DNA from: Rhodobacteraceae bacterium HTCC2083
Lineage (GTDB): Bacteria; Pseudomonadota; Alphaproteobacteria; Rhodobacterales; Rhodobacteraceae
Length of the DNA stretch: 64,000 nucleotides
Direction of reading: 5' to 3'
NCBI GenBank assembly: GCA_000156115.1
Contig: DS995276.1
Span: forward strand, 3,876,620 to 3,940,619
Shown: positions 1-8,739 of the stretch, one piece after another
Layout of the letters: every line of letters begins with the position of its first letter
Position numbering within the stretch: the stretch's first letter is position 1
The notes under the pieces: generated by a model
What the model was told of the DNA's origin: nothing
The model's database searches: none
The model's input: only the letters and a program-made list of their open reading frames with translations
Position numbers and translations under genes: made by a program

Positions 1-1161
1 CCGGGCAAGGTCGAATGGGCAATCAACTGGACGCCCTCGCGCGATGGCTTCATTCAGTCCTATTGTAACACCGTCCCCACACCCGAGGGCGGCACCCATG
101 AGGCGGGCTTTTGGGCCGCAATCCTCAAAGGCATCCGCGCGTATGGCGAGCTGTCAAACAACAAAAAAGCCGCATCCATTACACGCGATGATTTGGTGAC
201 GGGTGGCTGTGCTTTAGTGTCCTGCTTCATCCGTGAGCCCGAATTTGTGGGCCAAACCAAAGATCGCCTCGCCACTGTTGAAGCGCAGAAGTTCGTTGAA
301 GGCGCGGTGCGCGATCACTTTGACAACTGGCTGGCGGCGGATACGAAATCCGCTGGTGCGATCCTCGATTTCCTTGTGCTGCGCGCAGAGGAACGCCTGC
401 GCCGCCGTCAGGAAAAAGAGACCGCGCGCAAGTCAGCGACGAAGAAACTGCGTCTCCCCGGCAAGCTCGTCGATTGCTCCAATTCCAACCGTGAGGGCAC
501 AGAGCTGTTCATCGTCGAGGGCGATTCAGCGGGGGGTAGCGCCAAGATGGGGCGCAATCGCAAAACGCAGGCGCTTTTGCCGCTCAAGGGTAAGATTTTG
601 AACGTGCTCGGTGCGGCCTCTGGCAAGATCGGCACGAACCAAGAGATCAACGACCTGACCCAAGCGCTTGGCGTTGGTTTGGGCACCAAATTCAACGTCG
701 ATGATCTGCGCTATGAAAAGGTCATCATCATGACCGATGCGGACGTCGACGGCGCGCATATTGCGGCGCTTTTGATGACCTTCTTCTTCTCGCAAATGCG
801 CCCGATGATTGATGCGGGGCACTTGTATCTCGCTTGCCCACCCCTGTTCCGCCTCACCCAAGGGGCCAATCGGGTCTACTGCCTTGATGAGGCGGAAAAA
901 AAGTATCACCTAGAAAAAGGTCTAGGCGGTCGCGGCAAGATCGACGTGTCCCGCTTTAAGGGTCTGGGCGAAATGGACGCGAAGGATCTGAAAGACACGA
1001 CGATGAACCCTGAGACCCGCAAGCTGATCCGCGTGACGATTGACGAGGATGAACCGGGCGAAACAGGCGATCTGGTGGAGCGTTTGATGGGCAAGAAGCC
1101 TGAGAAGCGGTTTGAGTACATTCAGGAAAATGCTCAGTTTGTTGAAGAGCTAGACGTATGA
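1..1161 (+). CDS. parE: DNA topoisomerase IV subunit B (partial, 5' end missing)
   Basis: The frame is open from the window edge, so about 386 C-terminal residues are present and the GHKL ATPase domain is mostly missing. ParE pairs with ParC to decatenate daughter chromosomes. Visible are the end of the transducer domain, then the TOPRIM domain with the acidic motif EGDSAGGSA (about 511-535) and the metal-binding DADVDG (about 733-750), and the short terminal block KGLGEMDAKDLKDTTMNP. The protein ends soon after that block (QFVEELDV). GyrB could look similar here, but the short tail and the spacing of the motifs fit ParE better. The reading frame ends 10 bases before the AT-rich ATPase gene. 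Confidence 0.88.
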   Translation, partial: PGKVEWAINWTPSRDGFIQSYCNTVPTPEGGTHEAGFWAAILKGIRAYGELSNNKKAASITRDDLVTGGCALVSCFIREPEFVGQTKDRLATVEAQKFVEGAVRDHFDNWLAADTKSAGAILDFLVLRAEERLRRRQEKETARKSATKKLRLPGKLVDCSNSNREGTELFIVEGDSAGGSAKMGRNRKTQALLPLKGKILNVLGAASGKIGTNQEINDLTQALGVGLGTKFNVDDLRYEKVIIMTDADVDGAHIAALLMTFFFSQMRPMIDAGHLYLACPPLFRLTQGANRVYCLDEAEKKYHLEKGLGGRGKIDVSRFKGLGEMDAKDLKDTTMNPETRKLIRVTIDEDEPGETGDLVERLMGKKPEKRFEYIQENAQFVEELDV

Positions 1162-1171
1162 GGAAAAACTG

Positions 1172-2594
1172 ATGTTAAGTGAACATTACTTTGGTGATCT
1201 CGAATCATTCGATGAAGCACACAATCACTACGAATTTTTTAGAAACACGTTCGTCGCTCCAAGCTCAATGAGTATAGATTCACTTCGAAATGATAGGAAA
1301 TTCATAATAGTCGGGCGCAAAGGTGTAGGAAAAACAGCCACCCAAATGTACCTTGCGCGGGAAATGGAGGAGAAAGGTTACTTTACTCACATTTTTAGAT
1401 TCATGTACGATTTAAGAAGTGATGACTACTCTGAAATTTCCAAAAGTCAGTCCGATATTTCCTACAGTGACGCAGCAAACTCAAAGAACCTTTTCCTTCA
1501 CTATGATTTCCGAGATGTTTGGGAACGAGTATTTTTCCGGCGAATTGGTGAGAAACTAAGAAATGAGGGTCATACGAATAGTTTTGTTGATTTAGTTGCT
1601 CCGACTGGATCGAAATTTAAGAATATTTTTGATGGAATTTCTAAATCTTTATCCATTAAAATTTCTGTACCGATGGGTCCTGCACTTGTTTCGGCTGGTC
1701 TTGATTTAGAATGTGACGCTACAAACGATACGATTCCACTTAAAACCTTTAACAGAATTTCACGTGAACTATTTCAACGAGAATGTACGCCGTATCAAAT
1801 GTACTTTTTTATTGATGAACTGGTCTTTTCTAGACTCGATGCAAAGGATGACGAAGTAACGTTGCGTGCCGCAATGGTTCGAGACATTTTAAGATGCGCA
1901 TGGGAGTTGAACAGTTTTTGTGTTCAAAATGACCTTAAATTCCATTTTGTTTGTTCCATCCGGCCAGAAATTCGAAGCCTCATAGGTGACTATGATTCAG
2001 AGGCCGGGAAGTTCTTAGATGGAAAAGACGTTGAGTTGGATTACAACTGATGGAAAAGAAGGTCAGTTGATAAAGGAAGTTTTTAAGAGAAAAGTTGAGC
2101 ATAGTTTCCGTTCAAAAATTGATTTCGATAAGTTCGTTACGCCTAACATTAGCTTTGGAAGTAAAACTGATACACTTGAAGAATTCTTACTAACAAATAC
2201 TTGGGGGCAACCTCGTGATGTTGTTAGATTATTAAATTCCATTCAGAAAAAATCACCGAATGCAGCGACTATGGATGAAGATAGTATAAAGGCATCTTTG
2301 GACGAATTGGGTGTCAGTTACGGACCGAAAATTCTACAAGCATTGCGACTTGGCATAAACCGTAAAACCTTCAGCACAAAACAACACTTAAAAGACGCGC
2401 TAGCTCCGACTTTGGGTGACAAGACTACCAACGCTCTTATTGATGAGTTTTTTCAGCTTGGTTTGATTGGTGGGTATAATCATCAAAATGGGCACTATTT
2501 TTGGGCTCATCGCGGAGAAAACTTTTTGAAGGGCCATCATCAGATTCGCATTCACCATGCTCTTTGGAACGATTTTAGCATTAGAGACAGATAG
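1172..2594 (+). pseudogene. P-loop ATPase (Sll1717/KAP-like), frameshifted
   Basis: Two overlapping frames make one protein of about 475 residues. The first (1172-2050, 292 aa) has a Walker A, GRKGVGKTAT, at about residues 46-55 and a Walker B-like strand MYFFIDE near residue 210. The second (2019-2594) carries a helical C-terminal part with the ending typical of this family (FLKGHHQIRIHHALW). The frames join near 2031-2042: GKDVEL in the first continues naturally as SWITTDGKEG in the second. A one-base insertion or a loss of 2 or 5 bases would explain it. Losing one copy of a tandem GAGTT is attractive, because restoring it gives DVELSWIT. The stretch is clearly more AT-rich than its neighbours, which suggests horizontal transfer. 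Relatives are orphan ATPases, some near defence genes; the function here is unknown. Confidence 0.7.
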
Positions 2595-2613
2595 ATTAGG
2601 ACATGGACAAAAA

Positions 2614-3018
2614 ATGACCCCGCAAGACGCCCAAACCTTCCTTGATGAGAACTTCGCGCCTTGGGTGCGGGCATTGGATCTTACCTTCACAGAGGTAGAA
2701 AACGGCAAAGCCACCGCCACCATGCCGATCACGCCAGACCTCACCCGCATGGGCGATATCCTCTCAGGGCAAGCGCTCGCAGCGATGGCCGACACCATCA
2801 TGGTTTTCGCCTGTTTCGCGTACTATGGCGGCCCCAAACCCGTCGCTACAACCAACCTCGACACGCAGTTCCTGCGACCTGGCATAGGCACGCATATCAG
2901 ATGCGAAGCGGAAGTCGTGCGCGCGGGGAAACAACTGCTTTTCACCAAAGCCACCATGTTCGCAGAACCCTCCGGCAAGGCCGTCGCAACCGCTACCGCT
3001 ACGTTCTACTTGGCCTGA
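2614..3018 (+). CDS. PaaI-like hotdog-fold thioesterase
   Basis: A 134-residue single hotdog domain, the usual size for PaaI/YdiI-type acyl-CoA thioesterases. The central helix carries MGDILSGQALAAMADTIM, with the acidic residue in the place of the catalytic Asp of the PaaI group. It is followed by the strand VATTNLDTQFLRPG that lines the CoA site. The ATG at 2614 is preferred because the domain begins right after it; the frame is open upstream but runs back into the ATPase tail. The substrate cannot be read from the sequence. The gene converges on the cytochrome gene and overlaps its 3' end by 13 bases. Confidence 0.82.
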   Translation: MTPQDAQTFLDENFAPWVRALDLTFTEVENGKATATMPITPDLTRMGDILSGQALAAMADTIMVFACFAYYGGPKPVATTNLDTQFLRPGIGTHIRCEAEVVRAGKQLLFTKATMFAEPSGKAVATATATFYLA

Positions 3019-3419
3019 CTGCTCTCTAGGTAATCAGCCAAAGCCACCAAAGGCGCAGGCGTCGGTGTGCCGATACCGTCCCCCGTTTGCATAATCACAG
3101 TCCGCCCCGCGAGCTTTTCGCCAAACTCTGGCATCGCACCGCCAACGTGCTCACCCCGCACGAAGCCATCCATAGTCGAAATCACGTAATTTCGGGGAAA
3201 TTCGCCACCATTGCTTTCGCTCAGCGCGGTCAAATCTGCCGGCGGCTTGAAAAGATGCTGCGCCAACTCTCCATCGCCCTGCCCCTTGGCACCATGACAG
3301 GCCGCGCAATTCTCAATGTAAAGCCGTTTGCCGTCCGGCAGATCCGATGTCATCCCATCATCCTGCTCACACGCGACTAACGCCAAAGCAGCGCTCGCCA
3401 ATATCCATGTCTTTCGCAT
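3006..3419 (-). CDS. Class I c-type cytochrome, lipoprotein
   Basis: 137 residues. The N-terminus is a lipoprotein signal ending in the lipobox LVAC (Cys about 17), so the protein should be anchored to the periplasmic side of a membrane. The haem site CAACH lies at about residues 38-42, and a likely axial Met is in GAMPEFGEKL near residue 95. It probably passes single electrons in the periplasm. No partner oxidase or dehydrogenase is adjacent, so donor and acceptor are unknown. The 3' end overlaps the convergent thioesterase gene. Confidence 0.85.
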   Translation of the reverse strand: MRKTWILASAALALVACEQDDGMTSDLPDGKRLYIENCAACHGAKGQGDGELAQHLFKPPADLTALSESNGGEFPRNYVISTMDGFVRGEHVGGAMPEFGEKLAGRTVIMQTGDGIGTPTPAPLVALADYLESSQAK

Positions 3420-3511
3420 GTTCGTTTCCCCGTTTGTTCAAGATCAGCTTGCACCCCCATGCGCGTCGTGCCTTGATCTAGCGCAAGCTGCTACGAGAAA
3501 GGCGCAAAGTG

Positions 3512-3952
3512 ATGCCCACATCCACCTACGCGATCACCATGCTGTGTGCGGGCATTGGCATCCCGATCCTCGCGGCTTTGAATGCGGCTTTGGGTGGACG
3601 TATTGGCTCGCCAGTCGCGGCCTCTGTGGTCCTTTTCGCCATCGCGTTTCTGAGTGCTGCGTCTGTCTATGCGACCGGGATGTTCAAACCAAGCGCGAGC
3701 CTTCTTGCGCAACCAAAGCATCTCTTTCTAGCGGGCGTATTGATCGCCTTCTACGTGCTCTCAATCACTTTCATCGCGCCCAAGTTTGGGGTCGGGAATG
3801 CGGTGTTCTTCGTACTGCTCGGTCAACTCATTAGCGCTGCGATAATCGATCATTTCGGGCTGTTCGGCGCAAAAATAAACCCGCTCTCGATAACAAGAGC
3901 GGGCGGTATTTTCTTAATGGCAGCGGGTGTTTATCTAACCCAGCAAGCTTAA
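3512..3952 (+). CDS. DMT-superfamily inner-membrane protein (DUF606/YdcZ type)
   Basis: 146 residues with about five hydrophobic segments and almost no soluble part, matching the half-size DMT proteins of the DUF606/YdcZ group. The paired glycines in the second segment (ALNAALGGRIGSPVAASV) are typical of that group. The ATG at 3512 is used; a GTG directly before it (3509) is equally open. A purine-rich stretch, GAGAAAGG, precedes it. Half-size DMT proteins usually act as dimers; the substrate is unknown. The end overlaps the DUF3047 gene by 4 bases, tail to tail. Confidence 0.75.
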   Translation: MPTSTYAITMLCAGIGIPILAALNAALGGRIGSPVAASVVLFAIAFLSAASVYATGMFKPSASLLAQPKHLFLAGVLIAFYVLSITFIAPKFGVGNAVFFVLLGQLISAAIIDHFGLFGAKINPLSITRAGGIFLMAAGVYLTQQA

Positions 3953-4596
3953 TTCAACGCAAGTCCGGATATAGCGCCACGCACTTTGGACTTGGTGTCA
4001 TCACTATCAGCAGACACTGCGATCCCAACGACCGCACCCTTTGTACCGCCAAACGCACGCTTGTAGTCATTTGCGAGGTTCACGCTTTCCGAATAACTGC
4101 CCGTGCCCGCATTGCGTAATACAACGGTCTTGCCGCGATCACCAAGGTACGGGCTGCCCAACATTTGACCACGCCCGTGATTGCCGCCCCACACATAAAC
4201 CAAAACGCGCGCCGCATTCGAGCCTAGCAATTTGCGAATGCCCGCGCCTTTCAGCTTTTGCGTCTCCGCCTCAGGCAAGAAGACCACATACATGGCGAGG
4301 TTCCGGTCATCGCCGCCCTTTTTGCGTAAGTCCGTGGCAGGCACGGACTCCGTCACGTTCCACTTCCAGCTAGCTTTGCTTGCACCCCAAAGCCCCTCGG
4401 GCACAGCGCGATAGGCCATAGAGACGGCTCCGTCAGAAGCCACGCCAAGCGTGCCGCCCTTGAAGCTGTATTTGTTCTTGGAAAACAGCGAGAACTTCTG
4501 CTCTTTCCACGATTTATAAAATGGGATCTGCTCTGCCATAACGGCAGGAGCGGCGATCAGCGAGGCAACAAGGGCCAGAGAGAAAATACGTTTCAT
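3949..4596 (-). CDS. DUF3047 family exported protein
   Basis: 215 residues with a clear Sec signal peptide (KRIF, hydrophobic core, cleavage near AVMA/EQ at about residue 21). The body resembles DUF3047: an N-terminal jelly-roll-like beta region, the WKWNVTE strand, the DDRNLAMYVVFLP segment and the VYVWGG strand that define the family. The family is periplasmic and of unknown function, perhaps carbohydrate-binding by fold. It stands alone here. Confidence 0.75.
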   Translation of the reverse strand: MKRIFSLALVASLIAAPAVMAEQIPFYKSWKEQKFSLFSKNKYSFKGGTLGVASDGAVSMAYRAVPEGLWGASKASWKWNVTESVPATDLRKKGGDDRNLAMYVVFLPEAETQKLKGAGIRKLLGSNAARVLVYVWGGNHGRGQMLGSPYLGDRGKTVVLRNAGTGSYSESVNLANDYKRAFGGTKGAVVGIAVSADSDDTKSKVRGAISGLALN

Positions 4597-4631
4597 AAAG
4601 GCCTATTTGCCGCAGCGCGCACTCACTTTCA

Positions 4632-5642
4632 TCACACGTCTGCGTGAACGGGTCCATTTGAGAGCGATTGCATCAAAGCCCACAAAGCATCGGGCACATC
4701 AACGGCCTCATTCAGAACCTTGTTTTGGCCGGGCATCCGTGACCCTGTGTTCTCCGCTGTGGCGTCGCTGACTTGACTCAAACGGTCATAGAACGCAGGG
4801 CTGGCGGAGGGATCAATTAGCATGAAGAACTGCCCAAGCCGATGCGGATCCCCTTCAGGTGCTTTCAGCGGCTTCACATCGCAGCTCGCGACGCCGCCCG
4901 TCATGCCAGCAGCGAGCAGTTCCACCATCAAGCCAAATCCCCAGCCCTTATAGCCCTGCTCCATCCCGCCAAGCGAGGTGAGCGAGCCTTTTAGCGCCGC
5001 CTCGGGGTCTGTGGTGGGCTGCCCGTCGACATCCACAGCCCAGCCCTCGGGGATCTGTTCCCCCGCTGCTTTCGCCATGGTGATGCGGCCCAAAGCGACC
5101 GTGGTTGTGGATTGATCAAAGCCCATCGCCACACCGCCTTTACCGTCTGGCACTGCAAAAGACATGGGGTTCGTACCGATGACGCGGATCTTGCCACCCG
5201 GTGGGGCCACGATCGGTGATGCATTGGTCATGCCAAGCGCGATCATACCTTTTTGTGCTGCCTTTTCAGTGAAATAGCCCAAGGCAGTGCATGTGTGTGC
5301 TCGGTGAATGGCCACGTTCACAGTCCCAGTTTCTCGCGCCGCTGCGACCGACTGATCCAGCGCTTTCTCAAACGCGGGCTGCGCAAATCCATTGCTTGCA
5401 TCCACCTCGATACGCGAAGCCAACGGACGCGTTACAACTGGATCAACCGCGCCGCTCACGCGCCCCGAGACGAGCTGTTGGCAATAGCTTTCCACATAAT
5501 ACAAACCACAAATCCGGTTGTTGCGCGCCTCTGCCCAAGCCACCGCTTGCGCCATTTCAGCCGCGATCCACTCTGCCGCGCCATGTGCCACAAGGGCTTT
5601 GCGCGTGATTACTTCGATTTCGGTGACAGTGATTTGTGGCAT
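4632..5642 (-). CDS. Ldh/YlbC-type NAD(P)-dependent malate/L-lactate dehydrogenase family oxidoreductase
   Basis: 336 residues, the normal length of the type-2 malate/L-lactate dehydrogenase family, which does not use a Rossmann fold. Members reduce or oxidise 2-oxo or 2-hydroxy acids or cyclic imines such as delta-1-piperideine-2-carboxylate. Family hallmarks are the HAHTCTALGYFTEKAAQKGM-like segment (here HRAHTC), the APPGGKIRVIGTNPMSFAVP nucleotide-site block and the GYKGWGFGLMVELLAAGMTGG block near the C-terminus. The start at 5642 is chosen over an upstream in-frame codon because AAAGGGTC lies at ribosome-binding distance. The specific substrate cannot be assigned. Confidence 0.82.
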   Translation of the reverse strand: MPQITVTEIEVITRKALVAHGAAEWIAAEMAQAVAWAEARNNRICGLYYVESYCQQLVSGRVSGAVDPVVTRPLASRIEVDASNGFAQPAFEKALDQSVAAARETGTVNVAIHRAHTCTALGYFTEKAAQKGMIALGMTNASPIVAPPGGKIRVIGTNPMSFAVPDGKGGVAMGFDQSTTTVALGRITMAKAAGEQIPEGWAVDVDGQPTTDPEAALKGSLTSLGGMEQGYKGWGFGLMVELLAAGMTGGVASCDVKPLKAPEGDPHRLGQFFMLIDPSASPAFYDRLSQVSDATAENTGSRMPGQNKVLNEAVDVPDALWALMQSLSNGPVHADV

Positions 5643-5767
5643 GCGTGACCCTTTCGCAATTTTGTGGACCGTGGGGAAAGCAACCCGCGCCGTCAAGACC
5701 TCAAAGCACGCTTTGCCTGTTAAGGCACTCGTGTATCGACAAAACCGATTAGGGAGGTATTAATCGC

Positions 5768-6129
5768 TTACGTCAGCCCTTCGAATTCGATTTCACTGCC
5801 ATTCTTAAGCTCAAGAGTTACCCCATCAGAGGCGGTGCTTTGCGTGTCCACTGCGCCGTCATCGGGGCCGTCAACATCCTCGCCGTAAAGGATGTCATTG
5901 CCCGCACTGCCACTAATGCTATCTGCACCCGTTTCGCCTGCAAGTCGATCATCACCCGCGCGCCCGCATCAATCGCGTCATCTTCGGGCTTTCGCACCGC
6001 TTTGCTGAGCGGATTGCTCACGCCCGCGACCGTTTCCTACGGCGGTGGCTCGGCCTCGTCAGTCGGCGCATGGTCAGTCTCAACCGCGCTCACCAAGGCG
6101 GATCCAAAAATTGTAAAACTGCTTAACAT
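5768..6129 (-). pseudogene. Remnant of a small RTX-type calcium-binding repeat protein
   Basis: Read from an ATG at 6129, the frame gives a hydrophobic start (MLSSFTIFGSALVSAVETD), a Pro/Glu linker ending EAEPPP, and an in-frame TAG. The same frame reopens and continues through KPEDDAIDAGA. A shift of two bases in a CGCGCG run then gives GDDRLAGETGADSISGSAGN and the end NGSEIEFEGLT. The GDD/GND nonapeptides are the beta-roll repeats of hemolysin-type Ca-binding proteins. Small one-membrane-segment RTX proteins of this plan are common in Rhodobacteraceae. One nonsense codon plus one frameshift mark it as a decayed gene. Confidence 0.6.
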
Positions 6130-6148
6130 AACTAATAGAAACTCGGAA

Positions 6149-6169
6149 ATGTTGAGTCTTTCTCAACAT
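6149..6169. other. Perfect 8-bp hairpin between lolD and the RTX remnant
   Basis: ATGTTGAG and CTCAACAT form an 8-bp stem around TCTTT. It lies 55-75 bases past the lolD stop, so it could end the proS-lolD transcript, though only a short T run follows on the minus strand. It could equally belong to the leader of the decayed gene. Confidence 0.35.
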
Positions 6170-6224
6170 CTTAAGCTGAGGGCGTGCCACTTCAAATTAT
6201 CAAAAATTGGACGGATCTACAAAC

Positions 6225-6908
6225 TTAAAGCGCAACCAAGGCCCCGTCTTGCAAGCGTAATTGACGGTCCATACGCGCAGCAAGCTCTAGGTTATGCGTC
6301 GCAATAACCGCCGAAAGCCCAGTTCCGCGCACGAGTTCCATCAACGCACCAAACACCTGATCAGAAGTGCCCGGGTCCAAGTTTCCCGTCGGTTCATCTG
6401 CAAGCAATAGACGCGGGGTGTTCGCCAGCGCGCGACAAAACGCGACACGCTGTTGTTCACCCCCTGAAAGAGCCGCAGGGCGATGATCCGCGCGGTGTGC
6501 GACGCCGACACGCGTCAGTAAATCCTGCGCCCGCTCGGCCGCTAACGCCCTAACCACCCCATTGGCCAGTTGCGGCAGCACGATGTTTTCTAGCGCCGTG
6601 AACTCGGGCAGAAGATGGTGAAATTGATAGATAAATCCCACATCCTCGCGCCGGATCGCCGTGCGTTTGCGATCACTTAAGCCGGTCATGTCTTGCCCTG
6701 CGATCTTCACGACCCCTGTGTCCGCCGTATCAAGCAGGCCCGCGATATGCAAAAGCGTCGACTTACCAGCCCCCGAGGGGGCCACAAGCGCCACAACCTC
6801 ACCCTCACCTACACTCAGATCTATCTGGCGCAAGACCTGCACTTCGTTCTCACGACCTGCGTTGTACCCTTTGACGATGCCGCTCAATTCCAACGTTGGA
6901 TTACTCAT
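6225..6908 (-). CDS. lolD: Lipoprotein-releasing ABC transporter, ATP-binding subunit
   Basis: 227 residues, one ABC ATPase domain of the LolD/MacB type. Walker A is APSGAGKST (residues 43-51), the signature LSGGEQQR (147-154) and Walker [10 protein letters not shown] (167-175), with the switch His in ATHN near residue 204. LolD powers extraction of outer-membrane lipoproteins from the inner membrane onto LolA, working with the LolC/E permease. It overlaps the upstream permease gene by 8 bases, so the two are surely co-translated. Confidence 0.93.
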   Translation of the reverse strand: MSNPTLELSGIVKGYNAGRENEVQVLRQIDLSVGEGEVVALVAPSGAGKSTLLHIAGLLDTADTGVVKIAGQDMTGLSDRKRTAIRREDVGFIYQFHHLLPEFTALENIVLPQLANGVVRALAAERAQDLLTRVGVAHRADHRPAALSGGEQQRVAFCRALANTPRLLLADEPTGNLDPGTSDQVFGALMELVRGTGLSAVIATHNLELAARMDRQLRLQDGALVAL

Positions 6909-8202
6909 AGCGCAGCGCCTCCACTGGGTTCATCCGCGCTGCACGCCGTGCTGGAAAGAACGTAATGATAAATGAAAGCGCGAGTGACAAGCCTGTTGCG
7001 GACAAAATGCTCGGCAACGTCAAGACCGCAGGCGGGAAGAAAAAGCCCTGCGCCTCCAGATCCGATTTGCTGTTGGAGGAAAAGAAGTCGACCGCCGAAT
7101 AAATCGCATCAATATTGAGCGCGAAAATCACACCTAACCCTACGCCCAGCAAAGTGCCCATAGTGCCTACAGATGCGCCCACAATAAAGAAAATCCGCAG
7201 CACCGACGCCTCTGAGAGGCCAATTGTGCGCAGCACACCAATGTCGCGGCCCTTGTTTTTGACTAACATAATTAGGCCCGAGATGATATTCATCGACGCG
7301 ATCAGCAGCAGGATCGCTAGCAGCACGAAAAGCGCATTGTCCTGCAAACTCAACGCGCGCAGCACCGCGCCAGAGCGTTCGCGCCACGACCAAATATAGG
7401 CGGGCCCAGTACTGGATTGCGCCAATTGCGTTTCCATTTGATCCACCATCTCGGGATCATCCAGCACGATATCAATTTGATCAACGCCCGCCTCGCGGTT
7501 CAGGAAAGGTTGTGCTTCCGCAAGGCTTAGGTAGGCGCGCGAATTGTCGACGAACCCCTGTCCTGTGCGGAAAATATAGACCACCTCCCACGTTTTTACA
7601 CGCGGCGAGACACCAAAAGCCGTACGCGTCCCATTGGGCGAAATAATCTTGACGCGGTCCCCGATTGTGACGTCAAGCGTGCGCGCCAGCGATTGGCCCA
7701 GCGCGATGCCTTTGGGCAGATTGGCAAGATCGCCTTGCGCTTGTTCCGACTCTGCTACCGCTGGGAAGCGTGCAAGATCTTCGGGACGAATCCCAAAAAG
7801 CTCAATAGGTGCATTTTGGCGCGCGCGGTTGGCAATAATTCGCGCTTTGACGACAGGCACCGCGTCCTGAACCCCCGGAATTGCGCGCAACCGCTCTGTC
7901 AGCGTTTCATAATCGCGAATGATCGCATCTTGCGCCCCGTTCGCTTGTACTGTGCGTGGATAATACAGCTCTGCATGGGCAGATACGCCAAGGATCGTGC
8001 GTAGGGTTTCCGCGCGCAGCCCTGTTCGGATCGCGAGGGTCGCTACTAGTGCAAACACCGCCAAAGTGATGCCGATCAAGCTGATCCAGGTCATCACGCT
8101 CACCCCCCCCTCCGCACGTTTAGCGCGCAGATAGCGCCATGCGATCATCCACTCGAAACGCGCAAATGGCATCGGAGTTGTAGACTTGCTTGGGTTTGAC
8201 AC
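6901..8202 (-). CDS. lolC: Lipoprotein-releasing ABC transporter, permease subunit LolC/LolE
   Basis: 433 residues with the LolCE/MacB-like plan: a first membrane segment near residues 35-60, a large periplasmic domain to about 280, then three membrane segments in the C-terminal third. The N-terminal block [14 protein letters not shown] and the C-terminal [17 protein letters not shown] are characteristic. Only one permease gene is present, so the protein probably forms a homodimer over LolD, as in many alphaproteobacteria, rather than a LolC-LolE pair. It follows the DUF2937 gene after a 27-base gap. Confidence 0.92.
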   Translation of the reverse strand: MSNPSKSTTPMPFARFEWMIAWRYLRAKRAEGGVSVMTWISLIGITLAVFALVATLAIRTGLRAETLRTILGVSAHAELYYPRTVQANGAQDAIIRDYETLTERLRAIPGVQDAVPVVKARIIANRARQNAPIELFGIRPEDLARFPAVAESEQAQGDLANLPKGIALGQSLARTLDVTIGDRVKIISPNGTRTAFGVSPRVKTWEVVYIFRTGQGFVDNSRAYLSLAEAQPFLNREAGVDQIDIVLDDPEMVDQMETQLAQSSTGPAYIWSWRERSGAVLRALSLQDNALFVLLAILLLIASMNIISGLIMLVKNKGRDIGVLRTIGLSEASVLRIFFIVGASVGTMGTLLGVGLGVIFALNIDAIYSAVDFFSSNSKSDLEAQGFFFPPAVLTLPSILSATGLSLALSFIITFFPARRAARMNPVEALRYE

Positions 8203-8229
8203 AGCTCGAGGCTCCCTTTTGGGATTATT

Positions 8230-8736
8230 TTATGGCTCAGAGGTGCGCCGAAACAGCGCAAAAGGCAAGCGCAGCAGGTGAATCAGGCCAGAAAGCAGCG
8301 CGAGACCGCCAAGAAATCCAATCACTGCAAAAATGATGCCCTCAAACGTGACAGGCATTGCAGGTTTGTAGTTTTCCCACACACGTCCCGCCAGCTCAGG
8401 GTCCGTAAAGCGCGTCGCATAACGAGCACGGCTGAACGGGCCAAGGTTCTGCATGTCGGCCAGATCAGAGGACAGGCGCGCATGACCATCAACCGTGCGC
8501 ACCATACTATCCGCACGTGCCGCCCCCATTTGCCCGCCTTGCGCAAGATCAACAAGCGCCGCGTCGCGGCTCAGATCGAGGCTTGCCGCATCCTTGTCAA
8601 AGTCGTCCATAAAGCGCAACAACTCATCCACGGCACCTCCAAGGCGCTGCATATACTGTTGAGAATACTCAGGAAATTGCGACACACCCGCTGCGCCGCC
8701 AAGTCCGGCAACAAGGGCAAGTGCGCGCGCAAGCAT
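8230..8736 (-). CDS. DUF2937 family membrane protein
   Basis: 168 residues. The N-terminus has a hydrophobic segment followed by the family's QFPEYSQQYMQRLGGAVDEL motif. The middle is acidic and helical, and a strong membrane segment (about residues 132-155) lies near the C-terminus. DUF2937 proteins are conserved in alphaproteobacteria and have no established role. It starts three bases after the proS stop, so it belongs to the proS-lol transcript. The repeated link with LolCD suggests an envelope function, but that is inference. Confidence 0.78.
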   Translation of the reverse strand: MLARALALVAGLGGAAGVSQFPEYSQQYMQRLGGAVDELLRFMDDFDKDAASLDLSRDAALVDLAQGGQMGAARADSMVRTVDGHARLSSDLADMQNLGPFSRARYATRFTDPELAGRVWENYKPAMPVTFEGIIFAVIGFLGGLALLSGLIHLLRLPFALFRRTSEP

Positions 8737-8739
8737 GGC

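Noticed and set aside
1172-2594. Programmed ribosomal frameshift in the ATPase gene
   Set aside because: There is no slippery heptamer or stimulatory hairpin at 2031-2042; a small indel is simpler.
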